DNA of 64,000 nt from an uncultured Draconibacterium sp. (GTDB lineage Bacteria; Bacteroidota; Bacteroidia; Bacteroidales; Prolixibacteraceae): positions 124,001-188,000 of the forward strand of contig CANLMQ010000005.1 of NCBI GenBank assembly GCA_947492175.1, in the 5' to 3' direction. The notes beneath the pieces are model-generated. The model made no database searches. It saw nothing but the letters and a program-made list of their open reading frames with translations, and had not been told where the DNA came from. A program made the position numbers and the translations under genes. Below are positions 25,839-34,613 of the stretch, one piece after another; position 1 is the first letter of the stretch, and each line of letters begins with the position of its first letter.

Positions 25839-28800
25839 TTAAAATTCTACTTTTACACCGAAAACAATTGACCTTGGTTGAGGATATTCACAATAATCAA
25901 TTCCTCTGGTCATATTAGAACTTCCGTCGAAACGGTTTCCAACCTCGGGATCATACCCCGGATAATCGGATATTGTAAAAACATTGTTTGCTGATAGATT
26001 AATACGACAGGAAGAAATATAATTCTTCAGGTATTTTTCAAGAAAGGCTTTAGAGACATTATACCCAAGAGAAACAGTCCTCAACTTTAAATAACTTCCA
26101 TCTTCTATCCATCGGTCCGATATTCTTTCATTCTTTGCAGGATCAGAAGAAACAGCCCTGGGAACAGACGTGATATCTCCCTCCTTCTTCCAACGGTCTA
26201 AAACCACAGTTGAAGCTGTTCCCGGACGAACCATACCTTCAATCCACGGTTTGTATTCACAATAAATTTCATTCCCCTGAACACCCGAAAAATTAAAAGA
26301 CAAGTCAAATCCTTTGTAGTCACAAAACAGATTAAAACCATATGTATAATCAGGTTCCGGATCTCCAATAAATGTTCGGTCTGCGTCTGTTATCGTTCCA
26401 TCGCCATTTAAATCTTTAAACCGAATATCTCCAGCCTGAGCATGTTCCTGGTATTGATCAAATCCTTTACTTACAGCAATTGCATTATCATTATCAACTT
26501 CGGCTTGTGTTGAGTAAACTTTATCCACAACATGGCCATAAAATGAACCGATAGGCTGACCTTTTTCTGTCCGTGTAAATAAATATGAGATATCAGCATC
26601 TATTTGATCTCCTAGCGAAGTCACTTCTCCCTTAATAAAAGTAATGTTTCCACTTACTCCGTAATTAAATTTACCAATGCTGTTATTATAAGCTAAACTT
26701 AATTCAAGCCCTTTATTCTCGACATTGGCAGCATTTCTGATCGGAGAACCTCCTCCTCCTAATTTATCACCAAGTCCCATTGAAGCAGGCGTTGGAACGT
26801 CAATTAAAATATCCTTTGTGTTCTTAATAAAATATTCTCCAGTAAACTGAAATTTATTATCAAACAAATTCAAATCTAATCCAACATTTGTTGTTTCGGT
26901 GGTTTCCCACTGAATATCGGGAGTTGACATTGAATTTATAGTTACTCCTCCCTGTTTTTCGCTTCCGAAATAGTAAACAGATCTGGATGATAGATTAGCA
27001 TAATACCTGAATTCATTTATTAAATCGTTTCCACTTTCACCATAACCTATTCTTAATTTCAACAGGTTAATTGCCTTGATATTGTCTTTAATAAATGATT
27101 CCTCACTGAGTTTCCATCCTCCTGAAAATGATTTGAAATAAGCCCAACGATTTCCCGGAGCAAACCGATCAGACCCATCAGCCCGGAAATTTGCCTGAAA
27201 TAAATATTTATTTTTATACGAATAATTGACTCTTCCAAAATAACCCAGCTTCGCAGTTACATGATTCCCGGTATATCCGGGTTCTATAACCAGTTTCTTT
27301 GCTAACCCAATATTGTAAACTTCATAGTTCGAAAAATCGGATCCTTTTGCTTGCAACCAACTACCTTCACCTTTCGAATATGAATTTCCTGCCAATACAA
27401 CAAAATCATGATCCTTAAAATTATTCGTATAAGTAAAAACATTTTCAACGGTAATATTATTGCCCCATGAATGTGAATCAACTTGCTCGCTAATAAAGGT
27501 AAGGCTTCCGTTTACATTTGCTTCACCAAAAGATCTCTGATGTCCCCTATTTAAATCTACCCCAAAACTTGAACGAAGTTTTAAGTTCTTTGAAAATTGT
27601 ATCTCACCAAATAAATTCCCCATTAGCTTAAGTGCATAATCATTATTATCGGAAAGGGTCAACGTGGTAACCGGATTCATAGGATCGCATAAGTCTTCAG
27701 GATGAGTTGCAATAGAATAGCCGCCTAAATTGTTTTTATCTTCTACCTCCAAATAAGTTGGCATTCTCAATGCTCCTTGTATAACACTTCCGTTATCGCC
27801 AGGTACTCTTTTTGTTCTTACATGTGCAACAGTAAAATTTTCACCTATTTTAATAAAATCATTTAATTTTAGTTCTACGTTACTCCTGAATGATATTCTT
27901 TCGAAATCAGTATTCAATACAACCCCTTCTTCATCAGTGTAACCCAATGAAAAATTATACAATAGATCATCAGTTCCACCATTAACTGCAACATTATATT
28001 TTTGTTGGAAAGCTTTCCTGAACATTTCATCCTGCCAATTAGTCCTGTCAACTCCAACAATACTCATATCACTAAATTTTGCGGGCAAAACAGAGTTAGG
28101 ATCTTCTTCAATAATGTCTTTAAGGAGTTCAACGTGTTGTTTCGCATTAATTAAATCAATACGCTCTGTCATTTCAGAAATTCCAAAACTTGTGTTAAAA
28201 GACACTACAGGTTCTCCCTTCTTCCCTTTTTTTGTAGTTATCAGAATTACTCCATTTGCACCACTAGAACCATAAATAGCAGTGGCTGCAGCATCTTTTA
28301 GAACTTCGATAGATGATATATCGTCAGGATTAATTAATGCCATCGGGTTTCCCGGACCTCTCCGGCTCCCATTCCGAAATGGCAATCCATCAATAACATA
28401 CAGAGGATCTGTATTATTGAGTGTCCCCACTCCTCTTATACGAACTGATAAACCAGATCCTGGCAAACCTGAATTTGACACAACCCGAACACCAGTTAGG
28501 TTTCCCTGTAGCATTTGTTCTACAGAAGTAACATCTTTATCTTTAATTTCCTCCATTTTTACAGAAGCTACAGAACCTGTTAAATCGCTCTTCCTCATTG
28601 TTCCATAACCAACTACCACAACTTCATCTATTCCGATAGTTTCATTACTTAAAATAACATCGACAACAGCCCTTCCTTTTAATGACACAACACTCCTTTT
28701 CATTCCTACAAATGAAAATTCAAGGAATTCAGTCCCTTTCGGTACCTCCAATTTATATTTCCCATCAGTTCCGGTGACAGTCCCCTGAGCTGTCCCCTGT

Positions 28801-29264
28801 ATTATAACTGCTACCCCTGGCAGGGGTAAGCCCTTATTGTCACTAACAGTACCCGTTACTTCTTTTTGTTGTTGTTTTCCATCTTCTTCCTTTGTTGAAT
28901 TTTTAGTCGAGATAATAACAATATTATCGACAACCCGATAGCGCATTTTTTCAGGATCGATAATTTTTTCAAGTATTTCCTCAACAGTCCCATTTTTTAC
29001 TTTTAATGTAACTTCCTTATTTACATCAAAATCATCGTTACTGTAAAAAAACTCAAACTCGCTTTGTTTTTTAACATCATCCAATACCTGCTTAATAGAT
29101 GCATTTTTGTAGCTAAAGTTAAACCTGGCTTGTTGAGAGTAGGTACTTCCAAATACCCCTAAAACATTAACAAAAATCAAAAAAAGCGTTAATCGCATAA
29201 TTAAAAAAAGTTTGTTTTTAGAAACGCTAACCCAATGCAATGGGTTAATACATTTTTTTTTCAT
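25839..29264 (-). CDS. SusC/RagA TonB-dependent transporter with STN signalling domain
   Basis: An outer-membrane transporter for oligosaccharides that also passes a signal to FecR. The 1141-residue protein has an N-terminal signal region (residues 1-44), an STN domain (about 47-118, with FSYKNASIKQVLDDVKKQS), a carboxypeptidase-regulatory domain (about 131-215, GTVSDNKGLPLPGVAV), then a plug with VVVGYGTMRKSDLTGSVASV and the long beta-barrel ending VFGVKVEF. The STN domain matches the FecR/ECF pair upstream, so substrate binding is expected to release the sigma factor. The order sigma-FecR-SusC-SusD-GH88 on one strand is a classic hybrid of Sus and trans-envelope control. Confidence 0.96.
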   Translation of the reverse strand: MKKKCINPLHWVSVSKNKLFLIMRLTLFLIFVNVLGVFGSTYSQQARFNFSYKNASIKQVLDDVKKQSEFEFFYSNDDFDVNKEVTLKVKNGTVEEILEKIIDPEKMRYRVVDNIVIISTKNSTKEEDGKQQQKEVTGTVSDNKGLPLPGVAVIIQGTAQGTVTGTDGKYKLEVPKGTEFLEFSFVGMKRSVVSLKGRAVVDVILSNETIGIDEVVVVGYGTMRKSDLTGSVASVKMEEIKDKDVTSVEQMLQGNLTGVRVVSNSGLPGSGLSVRIRGVGTLNNTDPLYVIDGLPFRNGSRRGPGNPMALINPDDISSIEVLKDAAATAIYGSSGANGVILITTKKGKKGEPVVSFNTSFGISEMTERIDLINAKQHVELLKDIIEEDPNSVLPAKFSDMSIVGVDRTNWQDEMFRKAFQQKYNVAVNGGTDDLLYNFSLGYTDEEGVVLNTDFERISFRSNVELKLNDFIKIGENFTVAHVRTKRVPGDNGSVIQGALRMPTYLEVEDKNNLGGYSIATHPEDLCDPMNPVTTLTLSDNNDYALKLMGNLFGEIQFSKNLKLRSSFGVDLNRGHQRSFGEANVNGSLTFISEQVDSHSWGNNITVENVFTYTNNFKDHDFVVLAGNSYSKGEGSWLQAKGSDFSNYEVYNIGLAKKLVIEPGYTGNHVTAKLGYFGRVNYSYKNKYLFQANFRADGSDRFAPGNRWAYFKSFSGGWKLSEESFIKDNIKAINLLKLRIGYGESGNDLINEFRYYANLSSRSVYYFGSEKQGGVTINSMSTPDIQWETTETTNVGLDLNLFDNKFQFTGEYFIKNTKDILIDVPTPASMGLGDKLGGGGSPIRNAANVENKGLELSLAYNNSIGKFNYGVSGNITFIKGEVTSLGDQIDADISYLFTRTEKGQPIGSFYGHVVDKVYSTQAEVDNDNAIAVSKGFDQYQEHAQAGDIRFKDLNGDGTITDADRTFIGDPEPDYTYGFNLFCDYKGFDLSFNFSGVQGNEIYCEYKPWIEGMVRPGTASTVVLDRWKKEGDITSVPRAVSSDPAKNERISDRWIEDGSYLKLRTVSLGYNVSKAFLEKYLKNYISSCRINLSANNVFTISDYPGYDPEVGNRFDGSSNMTRGIDYCEYPQPRSIVFGVKVEF

Positions 29265-29289
29265 AGTTTTGTTTTATGTGGTTATACAT

Positions 29290-29327
29290 ATCAATACTTA
29301 TGAACTCTATTATATCTAAGTATTGAT
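29290..29327. promoter_or_regulatory. Perfect 11-bp inverted repeat upstream of susC
   Basis: ATCAATACTTA and TAAGTATTGAT, 16 bases apart, lie 26 bases upstream of the SusC start. As DNA it could be an operator; as RNA a stem-loop in the leader. Nothing else in the window carries the same arms. Confidence 0.55.
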
Positions 29328-29336
29328 TTAACTATT

Positions 29337-29372
29337 AAAGCCGGGAAATGCCGCAAACATTTTCCGGTTTTT
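29337..29372 (-). terminator. Hairpin between fecR and susC
   Basis: Imperfect stem from AAAGCCGGGAAATG (29337-29350) and CATTTTCCGGTTTTT (29358-29372), 7-base loop, beginning at the FecR stop codon. It could separate the regulatory and transport transcripts; the T tract on the minus strand is short. Confidence 0.5.
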
Positions 29373-30345
29373 ATTTAGAATCAAGGATTGTTACCCTTTC
29401 ATTTTCTTGCTTAAATTCTACTTTGTTAGTTAGCTGAATTATATGTAATGCATAATCAAGTGTTTTATCTTTATTAATAATTCCTGTAAACTTAAATTTC
29501 TTAAGATTCTCATTGTCAAATAGGAACTGGACATTATACCACCGTTCTAACCTTTCAACAAGATTTTCAAGCGTTTCATTGTCAAAATACATTTCTCCTC
29601 CTTTCCAGGCGATATATTCATTAGTATTTACTTTTGATTTTTGTATTGTCCCCAATTCTTTGTGAATACGTCCTATTTCGCCAGGTTTAAGAAATGTCGA
29701 TCTATTATTATTCTTCAACTCCACTGCTCCTTCAACTAAGACAGTTTCAATTATTTTATCAGTTGCATATGCTTTTACATTGAAAAGAGTCCCGTGTACA
29801 ACAACCTGTACAGAATGGGCATTTACAATAAATTCTTTATCCGTATTTTCTGTTACATCAAACAAAGCTTCGCCATCCAGAATGACTTCTCTATTCCTTT
29901 TATTAAATACTGTTGAATACTTCAATGTTGATCCGGAATTAAGCCAAACCGATGTACCATCAAAAAGAGTGGCACAAGTTATCTGGCCTCGCGGGCTTGA
30001 AATTATTGTATAATTTTTCTCTGAAGGTATTTTGCTGTTAACAAGATAATATCCCAGCGCCCCTGTAACAAATGAGAATATTATTATTGCCGCATACCTT
30101 GCTACTCCAATCCAAAATCTTGATTTTGTCAATTTAACAGAAAATATATTCCAAGCTTCTTCGGGAGATGAGAAACAGGAAAGGATTGAGACATTATTTC
30201 TAATTTCATAAATATCTTTTACGAATTTAAAGTCTTTGTCATCCTCTATTCCTACTGTTTCATCTTTCTCAAAATCTTCGTTATGTACAACAGAAGAATA
30301 AAGTTCCCATTTAATATAATTTTGGTGTCTCTTTTCCATATTCAC
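29371..30345 (-). CDS. FecR family anti-sigma factor
   Basis: An inner-membrane protein that holds its ECF sigma factor until the STN domain of the transporter signals. The 324-residue product has a cytoplasmic N-terminal region, one membrane segment at residues about 83-102 (YAAIIIFSFVTGALGYYL), then the FecR domain (SPRGQITCATLFDGTSVWLNSGS, EVILDGEALFDV) and a C-terminal DUF4974-like domain (ENLVERLERWYNVQFLFD). An alternative start two codons later (30339) is equally plausible. The sigma gene ends 45 bases upstream. The gene pair is dedicated to the adjoining SusC by context. Confidence 0.94.
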   Translation of the reverse strand: MNMEKRHQNYIKWELYSSVVHNEDFEKDETVGIEDDKDFKFVKDIYEIRNNVSILSCFSSPEEAWNIFSVKLTKSRFWIGVARYAAIIIFSFVTGALGYYLVNSKIPSEKNYTIISSPRGQITCATLFDGTSVWLNSGSTLKYSTVFNKRNREVILDGEALFDVTENTDKEFIVNAHSVQVVVHGTLFNVKAYATDKIIETVLVEGAVELKNNNRSTFLKPGEIGRIHKELGTIQKSKVNTNEYIAWKGGEMYFDNETLENLVERLERWYNVQFLFDNENLKKFKFTGIINKDKTLDYALHIIQLTNKVEFKQENERVTILDSK

Positions 30346-30390
30346 TTAAAACAGACACAAAAAAAATAATGAGGGTGAAAAAAAAATCAA

Positions 30391-30954
30391 TTATTTTTTA
30401 GTAACCAGAATAAAAAATTTGAATACAATATGAAATAGTTTTTCACGTAAAACCCGGTAGGCTATCCCCATTTGTGTTTTAACAGTATTTTTAGAGATTG
30501 AGAGTTCTTCTGCTATTTCTTTATATGTATAATTTTCGAGATAAGCAAGTTTAAATACCTGCTGACACTTTGGAGGTAGAACTTTAATTGTGTTTGATAT
30601 CTGGCTAGCCAGTTCTTCCTTTCTATAGGAATTATCTTCTTCTTGTATAAAAGTTGTTTTTATTTCATCGTTTAGTGAAACCGACACAGCTTTTTGTCTT
30701 TGTATAAAATTCAACGACCTGTTTTTTACCGATACAAAAAGATATTTCTTTAGGTTATCTTTTATTTTTATTCCCTTGCGGTTTTCCCAAATTGATAAAA
30801 AAACCTCCTGAACCAGATCTTCTGCCTGCTGTGTATCTTTTATATAGCGTAAAGCTATCAGGCAGGCTGCATGGTAGTTTTTCTGAAAAAAGGTTCCAAA
30901 ATTTTCAGCATTTATTAAATTAATGTTTAACCCGATACTTGTTCCCATTAGCAT
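30391..30954 (-). CDS. ECF RNA polymerase sigma factor of the PUL
   Basis: A Bacteroidota-type extracytoplasmic function sigma factor (187 residues). Region 2 shows DTQQAEDLVQEVFLSIWENR, and region 4 shows LPPKCQQVFKLAYLENYTYKEIAEELSISKNTVKTQM with the helix-turn-helix. It is the first gene of the sigma-FecR-SusC-SusD-GH88 run and is predicted to activate SusC transcription when FecR is signalled. The start may be two codons further in (30948). A 291-base gap with no visible gene separates it from the formylglycine-generating enzyme gene upstream; that gap holds only AT-rich sequence and presumably the promoter. Confidence 0.94.
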   Translation of the reverse strand: MLMGTSIGLNINLINAENFGTFFQKNYHAACLIALRYIKDTQQAEDLVQEVFLSIWENRKGIKIKDNLKKYLFVSVKNRSLNFIQRQKAVSVSLNDEIKTTFIQEEDNSYRKEELASQISNTIKVLPPKCQQVFKLAYLENYTYKEIAEELSISKNTVKTQMGIAYRVLREKLFHIVFKFFILVTKK

Positions 30955-31245
30955 TAGCTATTTTAAAATCTTTTTTAGATAAAGCCTAGTACAAAACTAA
31001 AATTTTAAAATATAAACTACCGCTTTCAGAAAACAATCCTACTATTCTCGAGAATTATTTGCGCTATACAGCATTATGCATTTAATATCTATCCATATCC
31101 TCACTATTGCTAAATAAGCCCCCTGCTGAAAAAATAATTGATTAATATGTCTTACAATTAGATGCTAATTCCTTTTATTGTTATTCTCCCACTTTTCAGA
31201 AACATAATCTTTTTTCAGCAATATATAGAACATGCATAAAGTCAG

Positions 31246-32388
31246 CTAGTCAACATCGACCACACACCGAAATCCCGTATGACTCATACCTGTATCAACT
31301 TCTCCCGGCATGCGGGCAGCAACTCTGTAACTTGAACAGTAGCTATCGTTGCATAAAAATGAACCTCCCCGTATGGTTTTGCTCTTCTCCCGTTGATTCC
31401 GGCTGTTACAGCTTTTCTGCGGACCTTTGGGATTAATGGTTACTTTATTTTCCTGCAATGTTCTGTAATAATTCATATCGTACCAATCGGAGGTCCATTC
31501 CCACACATTCCCGGCCATGTCGAACAATCCATAACCATTTGGCGAATACGATTCTACAGGAGATGTAGCAAAAAAACCATCAGTTTGGATATTGGTTTCC
31601 GGGAAATGTCCCTGCCACGAATTAGCTTTGGGTAATCCATTTTCAATATGCTCGTCGCCCCAAGGATATATTTTATTTTCAAGTCCTCCGCGAGCCGCGT
31701 ATTCCCATTCGGCTTCAGTGGGTAATCTTTTACCTGCCCACTTGCAATACGCAATTGCATCGTTATAACAAATATGAACAACCGGATGGTTTTCAAGTCC
31801 TTCAATGCTACTGTCAGGTCCTTTAGGATGTTTCCAACTTGCCCCTTTTGTCCAGGTCCACCATTGCGAATAATCGTTTAAATCAACAGAATGACCGGGA
31901 GGTGTAAAAACCATGGAGCCGGCCACCAACAGGCTGTCGTGTGGTTTGGGCGTACCCGGAGGCAACTGCGTCCTAAGCACAGTCCAGTCAATATCCTTTT
32001 CAGCTATGGTTACATAAGCGGTTTCATCTACAAATTGCTTAAACTGTTTATTTGTAACCTCATGTTCATCCATCCAGAAACTACTAACTTTTACCCGGTG
32101 CTTAGGATATTCATCAGGGCGCGCCTGATTATTATCTGCTCCCATATCAAAAGTTCCGCCTTCTATAAATACCATTCCCTTTTTTCCAGCATTTTTTGTC
32201 ACAAGAACCGAGGTATCCACTTTAGTTAAAAACCTTGCTTTTGAATCTACTTTACAACAAGAAGGTTTCTCTGACTGTGTTTCTTCAATAGAACGTTCAA
32301 CGGGTGTTTGCTTTTTTGAATCGTTTTTTGACAAACAACTTGTAAGCATACAAGCAAGTATGGTCAACAGAAATAGTAGTTTACTCAT
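31246..32388 (-). CDS. Formylglycine-generating enzyme family lipoprotein with catalytic cysteines
   Basis: The family converts the signature Cys of sulfatases to formylglycine using copper and oxygen; many bacterial relatives lack the catalytic pair and have other roles. This 380-residue protein has a lipobox (CMLTSC, Cys18). The SUMF1 domain begins near residue 72 (MVFIEGGTFDMG) and includes WMDEHEVTNKQF, RLPTEAEWEYAARGG and AGNVWEWTSDWYD. The catalytic cysteines are conserved as Cys346 and Cys351 in GGSFLCNDSYCSSYR, in the same CxxxxC spacing as human SUMF1. It could act on exported sulfatases such as the one at 11.5 kb, which is inference. It lies upstream of the PUL on the same strand. 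Confidence 0.88.
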   Translation of the reverse strand: MSKLLFLLTILACMLTSCLSKNDSKKQTPVERSIEETQSEKPSCCKVDSKARFLTKVDTSVLVTKNAGKKGMVFIEGGTFDMGADNNQARPDEYPKHRVKVSSFWMDEHEVTNKQFKQFVDETAYVTIAEKDIDWTVLRTQLPPGTPKPHDSLLVAGSMVFTPPGHSVDLNDYSQWWTWTKGASWKHPKGPDSSIEGLENHPVVHICYNDAIAYCKWAGKRLPTEAEWEYAARGGLENKIYPWGDEHIENGLPKANSWQGHFPETNIQTDGFFATSPVESYSPNGYGLFDMAGNVWEWTSDWYDMNYYRTLQENKVTINPKGPQKSCNSRNQREKSKTIRGGSFLCNDSYCSSYRVAARMPGEVDTGMSHTGFRCVVDVD

Positions 32389-32520
32389 TATTGTCGATTT
32401 GATATTTCGATAAATAACGGCCGACAGAATAAAAGGTTTATAACTATTTTATTTGTATTTAGTAAGGAAGATTTTTAGGAATAAAAAGATAAATCAGGGA
32501 AGTTTGGAACCACCATAAAA

Positions 32521-32594
32521 CGAAGAAAGGGCAGTTCAACAACTGCCCTTTTACTAATGTTAACCCCCAAACACACATCGTGCTGAACGCACGA
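32521..32594 (-). ncRNA. Candidate small RNA ending in an intrinsic terminator
   Basis: On the minus strand a promoter with both boxes (32599-32629) is followed by a 7-bp hairpin ATCGTGC / GCACGAT (32577-32595). A short single-stranded stretch with GGGGGTTAACATTAG comes next, then an 11-bp terminator hairpin AAAGGGCAGTT / AACTGCCCTTT (32526-32551). No start codon with a useful reading frame lies inside. The predicted transcript is about 74 nucleotides. Exact ends are inferred. Confidence 0.5.
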
Positions 32595-32598
32595 TATA

Positions 32599-32629
32599 CA
32601 AATGAACAAAATTCTGTTGAGTTTACAAA
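32599..32629 (-). promoter_or_regulatory. Promoter of the candidate small RNA
   Basis: Minus-strand TTTG (32626-32629), 19 bases, then TTCATTTG (32599-32606). This fits the -33 TTTG and -7 TAnnTTTG Bacteroidota sigma-A consensus in spacing and at 7 of 8 positions of the -7 box. Confidence 0.55.
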
Positions 32630-33033
32630 AAATTTGCAGATATAATTTAAAAAAATGTTTGAACTCAATTAATAATTAGAATTTACAACTTCTACATACA
32701 TCTCTTATTTGTCTGAATTTCTAGGATATAAACAAATACACATCAAACATGTTACGAACAAAAGATTAAGTAAAATACAGGAATAATTTTTCTTATGCGC
32801 TTATCAACTCTTTGTTTTTAGTAGTTTATGTTCGTTTCAATATTAATAAAGGCAAAATACCGGGGATGTCTACAACTACTTTTGCAAACCATCTTATAAA
32901 ATTTTAGAATAGTTTCTAAAGAATGTCCATCCTACCCCAATAGAATCACTCCCTCAATATCAAAAAAAGTTGTACAATAAAATGTGCAAAACAAAAAAGC
33001 CGTCTCAAAAATATATCTTGAGGCGGCTTAATG
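32630..33033. other. Gene-free AT-rich stretch between the candidate sRNA and tRNA-Arg
   Basis: About 400 bases with no credible reading frame, repeat or further promoter pair. A short TCTCAAAA...CTTGAGGCGG hairpin lies just before the tRNA 3' end (33002-33027) and may terminate transcription. Confidence 0.6.
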
Positions 33034-33105
33034 TAGTCCCGACGGGAATCGAACCCATATCTACAGTTTAGGAAACTGCTATTCTATCCGTTGAACTACG
33101 GGACC
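33034..33105 (-). tRNA. tRNA-Arg (anticodon CCT)
   Basis: The minus strand folds into a full cloverleaf of 72 nucleotides: acceptor GGTCCCG with CGGGACT (closing G-U), D arm GTTC...GAAT, anticodon arm GCAGT-TTCCTAA-ACTGT with anticodon CCT, and T arm ATGGG-TTCGATT-CCCGT. The 3' CCA is not encoded. It reads AGG codons. Confidence 0.95.
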
Positions 33106-33224
33106 CTATTTTCGGGTGCAAAAATATGTAAAAACATTATTCCCAACAAATCAAATTGAAAATAGCCTAAAACTTATGTGCTTATGAGTATTATTTTACC
33201 AAATTTAAAACAAGATAGCAGAGG

Positions 33225-33256
33225 TTGAATAGTTTTAATATGAATGATTATCTTTG
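33225..33256 (+). promoter_or_regulatory. pheS promoter
   Basis: TTG at 33225-33227, 21 bases, then TATCTTTG at 33249-33256, a perfect TAnnTTTG -7 box, 22 bases before the pheS ATG. It also shows that the longer open frame starting at 33225 is not the coding start. Confidence 0.7.
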
Positions 33257-33278
33257 CACCTCATTAAAAAAGCGGATA

Positions 33279-34298
33279 ATGTTAGACAAAATCAAAGCAT
33301 TACAGGAAGAAATAGAGAAAGTTGTAGCTTCCAGCAAAGAGGAAGTTGAAGAACTTCGAATAAAATATATCAGTAAAAAAGGTAGCATTAGCCAACTATT
33401 TAACGATTTTAAGACTGTTCCACCGGAGCAGAAAAAAGAAGTTGGGCAAGCTATTAACGTATTGAAAAATTTTGCGTTAAATAAAATTAATTCATTGAAA
33501 GATGGATTTGAAAGTAATGGCAGTGAAAGCTCAGATTTGGACTTAACCATGCCCGGAGAACCAATTAAATTAGGTACCCGCCATCCGCTTTCGCTGGTTA
33601 AAAATGAAATTATTAACATTTTCGCAAGACTTGGTTTTACTGTTGCCGAAGGTCCTGAAATAGAAGACGACTGGCACGTTTTTTCAGCACTAAACTTTCC
33701 GCCGGAACACCCGGCGCGCGATATGCAGGACACATTTTTTATTGAAAAAGATCCTGACGTATTGCTACGTACACACACTTCAAGTGTTCAAATAAGGGTA
33801 ATGGAGTGCACCGAGCCGCCTATCCGTGCAATTTTCCCGGGTCGTGTTTTCCGTAACGAAGCTATTTCTGCCCGTTCGCATTGTATTTTCCACCAAATTG
33901 AAGGATTATATGTGGATGAAAATGTTTCGTTTGCCGACCTGAAACAAACACTGCTGCATTTTGCAAAAGAACTCTTTGGCGAGGATACAAAAATCAGGCT
34001 ACGTCCTTCATACTTCCCGTTCACCGAACCAAGCGCCGAAATGGATGTAAGTTGTTCTATTTGTGGCGGAAAAGGTTGCAACGTATGTAAATATACGGGC
34101 TGGTTAGAGATTTTAGGCTGTGGAATGGTTGATCCGAATGTACTTGAACAATGTAACATCGACAGTAGAAAATACACCGGTTTTGCTTTTGGAATGGGTA
34201 TTGAACGTATTACTATGTTGCGATACGGAATAAAAGATATCCGTCATTTCTTCGAAAATGATGTACGCTTTCTGAAACAATTTGAATCAGCAATTTAA
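33279..34298 (+). CDS. pheS: Phenylalanine-tRNA ligase alpha subunit
   Basis: The catalytic subunit of the (alpha-beta)2 enzyme that charges tRNA-Phe. With the ATG at 33279 (MLDKIKALQEEIEKV) it has 339 residues, the usual length. The N-terminal coiled coil (residues about 1-85) is followed by the class II core: motif 1 region GTRHPLSLVKNEIINIF, motif 2 IRAIFPGRVFRNEAISARSHCIFHQIEG, and motif 3 GFAFGMGIERITMLRYGI. FPFTEPSAEMDV is the phenylalanine-site signature. A Cys cluster CSICGGKGCNVC precedes motif 3, as in many PheS. pheT is not adjacent, which is common in Bacteroidota. A strong promoter and terminator bracket it as a single-gene unit. Confidence 0.97.
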   Translation: MLDKIKALQEEIEKVVASSKEEVEELRIKYISKKGSISQLFNDFKTVPPEQKKEVGQAINVLKNFALNKINSLKDGFESNGSESSDLDLTMPGEPIKLGTRHPLSLVKNEIINIFARLGFTVAEGPEIEDDWHVFSALNFPPEHPARDMQDTFFIEKDPDVLLRTHTSSVQIRVMECTEPPIRAIFPGRVFRNEAISARSHCIFHQIEGLYVDENVSFADLKQTLLHFAKELFGEDTKIRLRPSYFPFTEPSAEMDVSCSICGGKGCNVCKYTGWLEILGCGMVDPNVLEQCNIDSRKYTGFAFGMGIERITMLRYGIKDIRHFFENDVRFLKQFESAI

Positions 34299-34324
34299 TC
34301 AAACTATCTATTAATATATCACCG

Positions 34325-34353
34325 GAGGAATTGAATTCAATTCCTCTTTTTTT
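34325..34353 (+). terminator. Intrinsic terminator of pheS
   Basis: Palindrome GAGGAATT-GAATTC-AATTCCTC followed by a run of seven or more T, 27 bases after the pheS stop. Confidence 0.8.
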
Positions 34354-34613
34354 GTGCCTGCTCCGCCCACTTTTTGGATTTATGTCGACATAATTTTCCC
34401 TTAAATATTTCGTTATAATTTGTAACGCACACGTTAACACCAATTTAACAAAGGCTGAATTAACACATGTTTTATAGCATGTTTTGTCGAAATGGCATAT
34501 CTTTGCAAAATACTTTTTAGTCTTTTATTGATTAAAAACTATAAAAAGCCTTATTTGTGGTAACCAGAAAACAGAGAATGAATACAAATTAGGCCCGAAT
34601 AAATACAAAAAGA
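34354..34613 (+). promoter_or_regulatory. Leader region of the 55-residue gene with a -7 box
   Basis: TATCTTTG at 34498-34505 fits the TAnnTTTG -7 element; a -33 TTG at proper spacing is not obvious. The transcript would carry about 100 bases of untranslated leader. Otherwise the stretch holds nothing I can identify. Confidence 0.4.
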
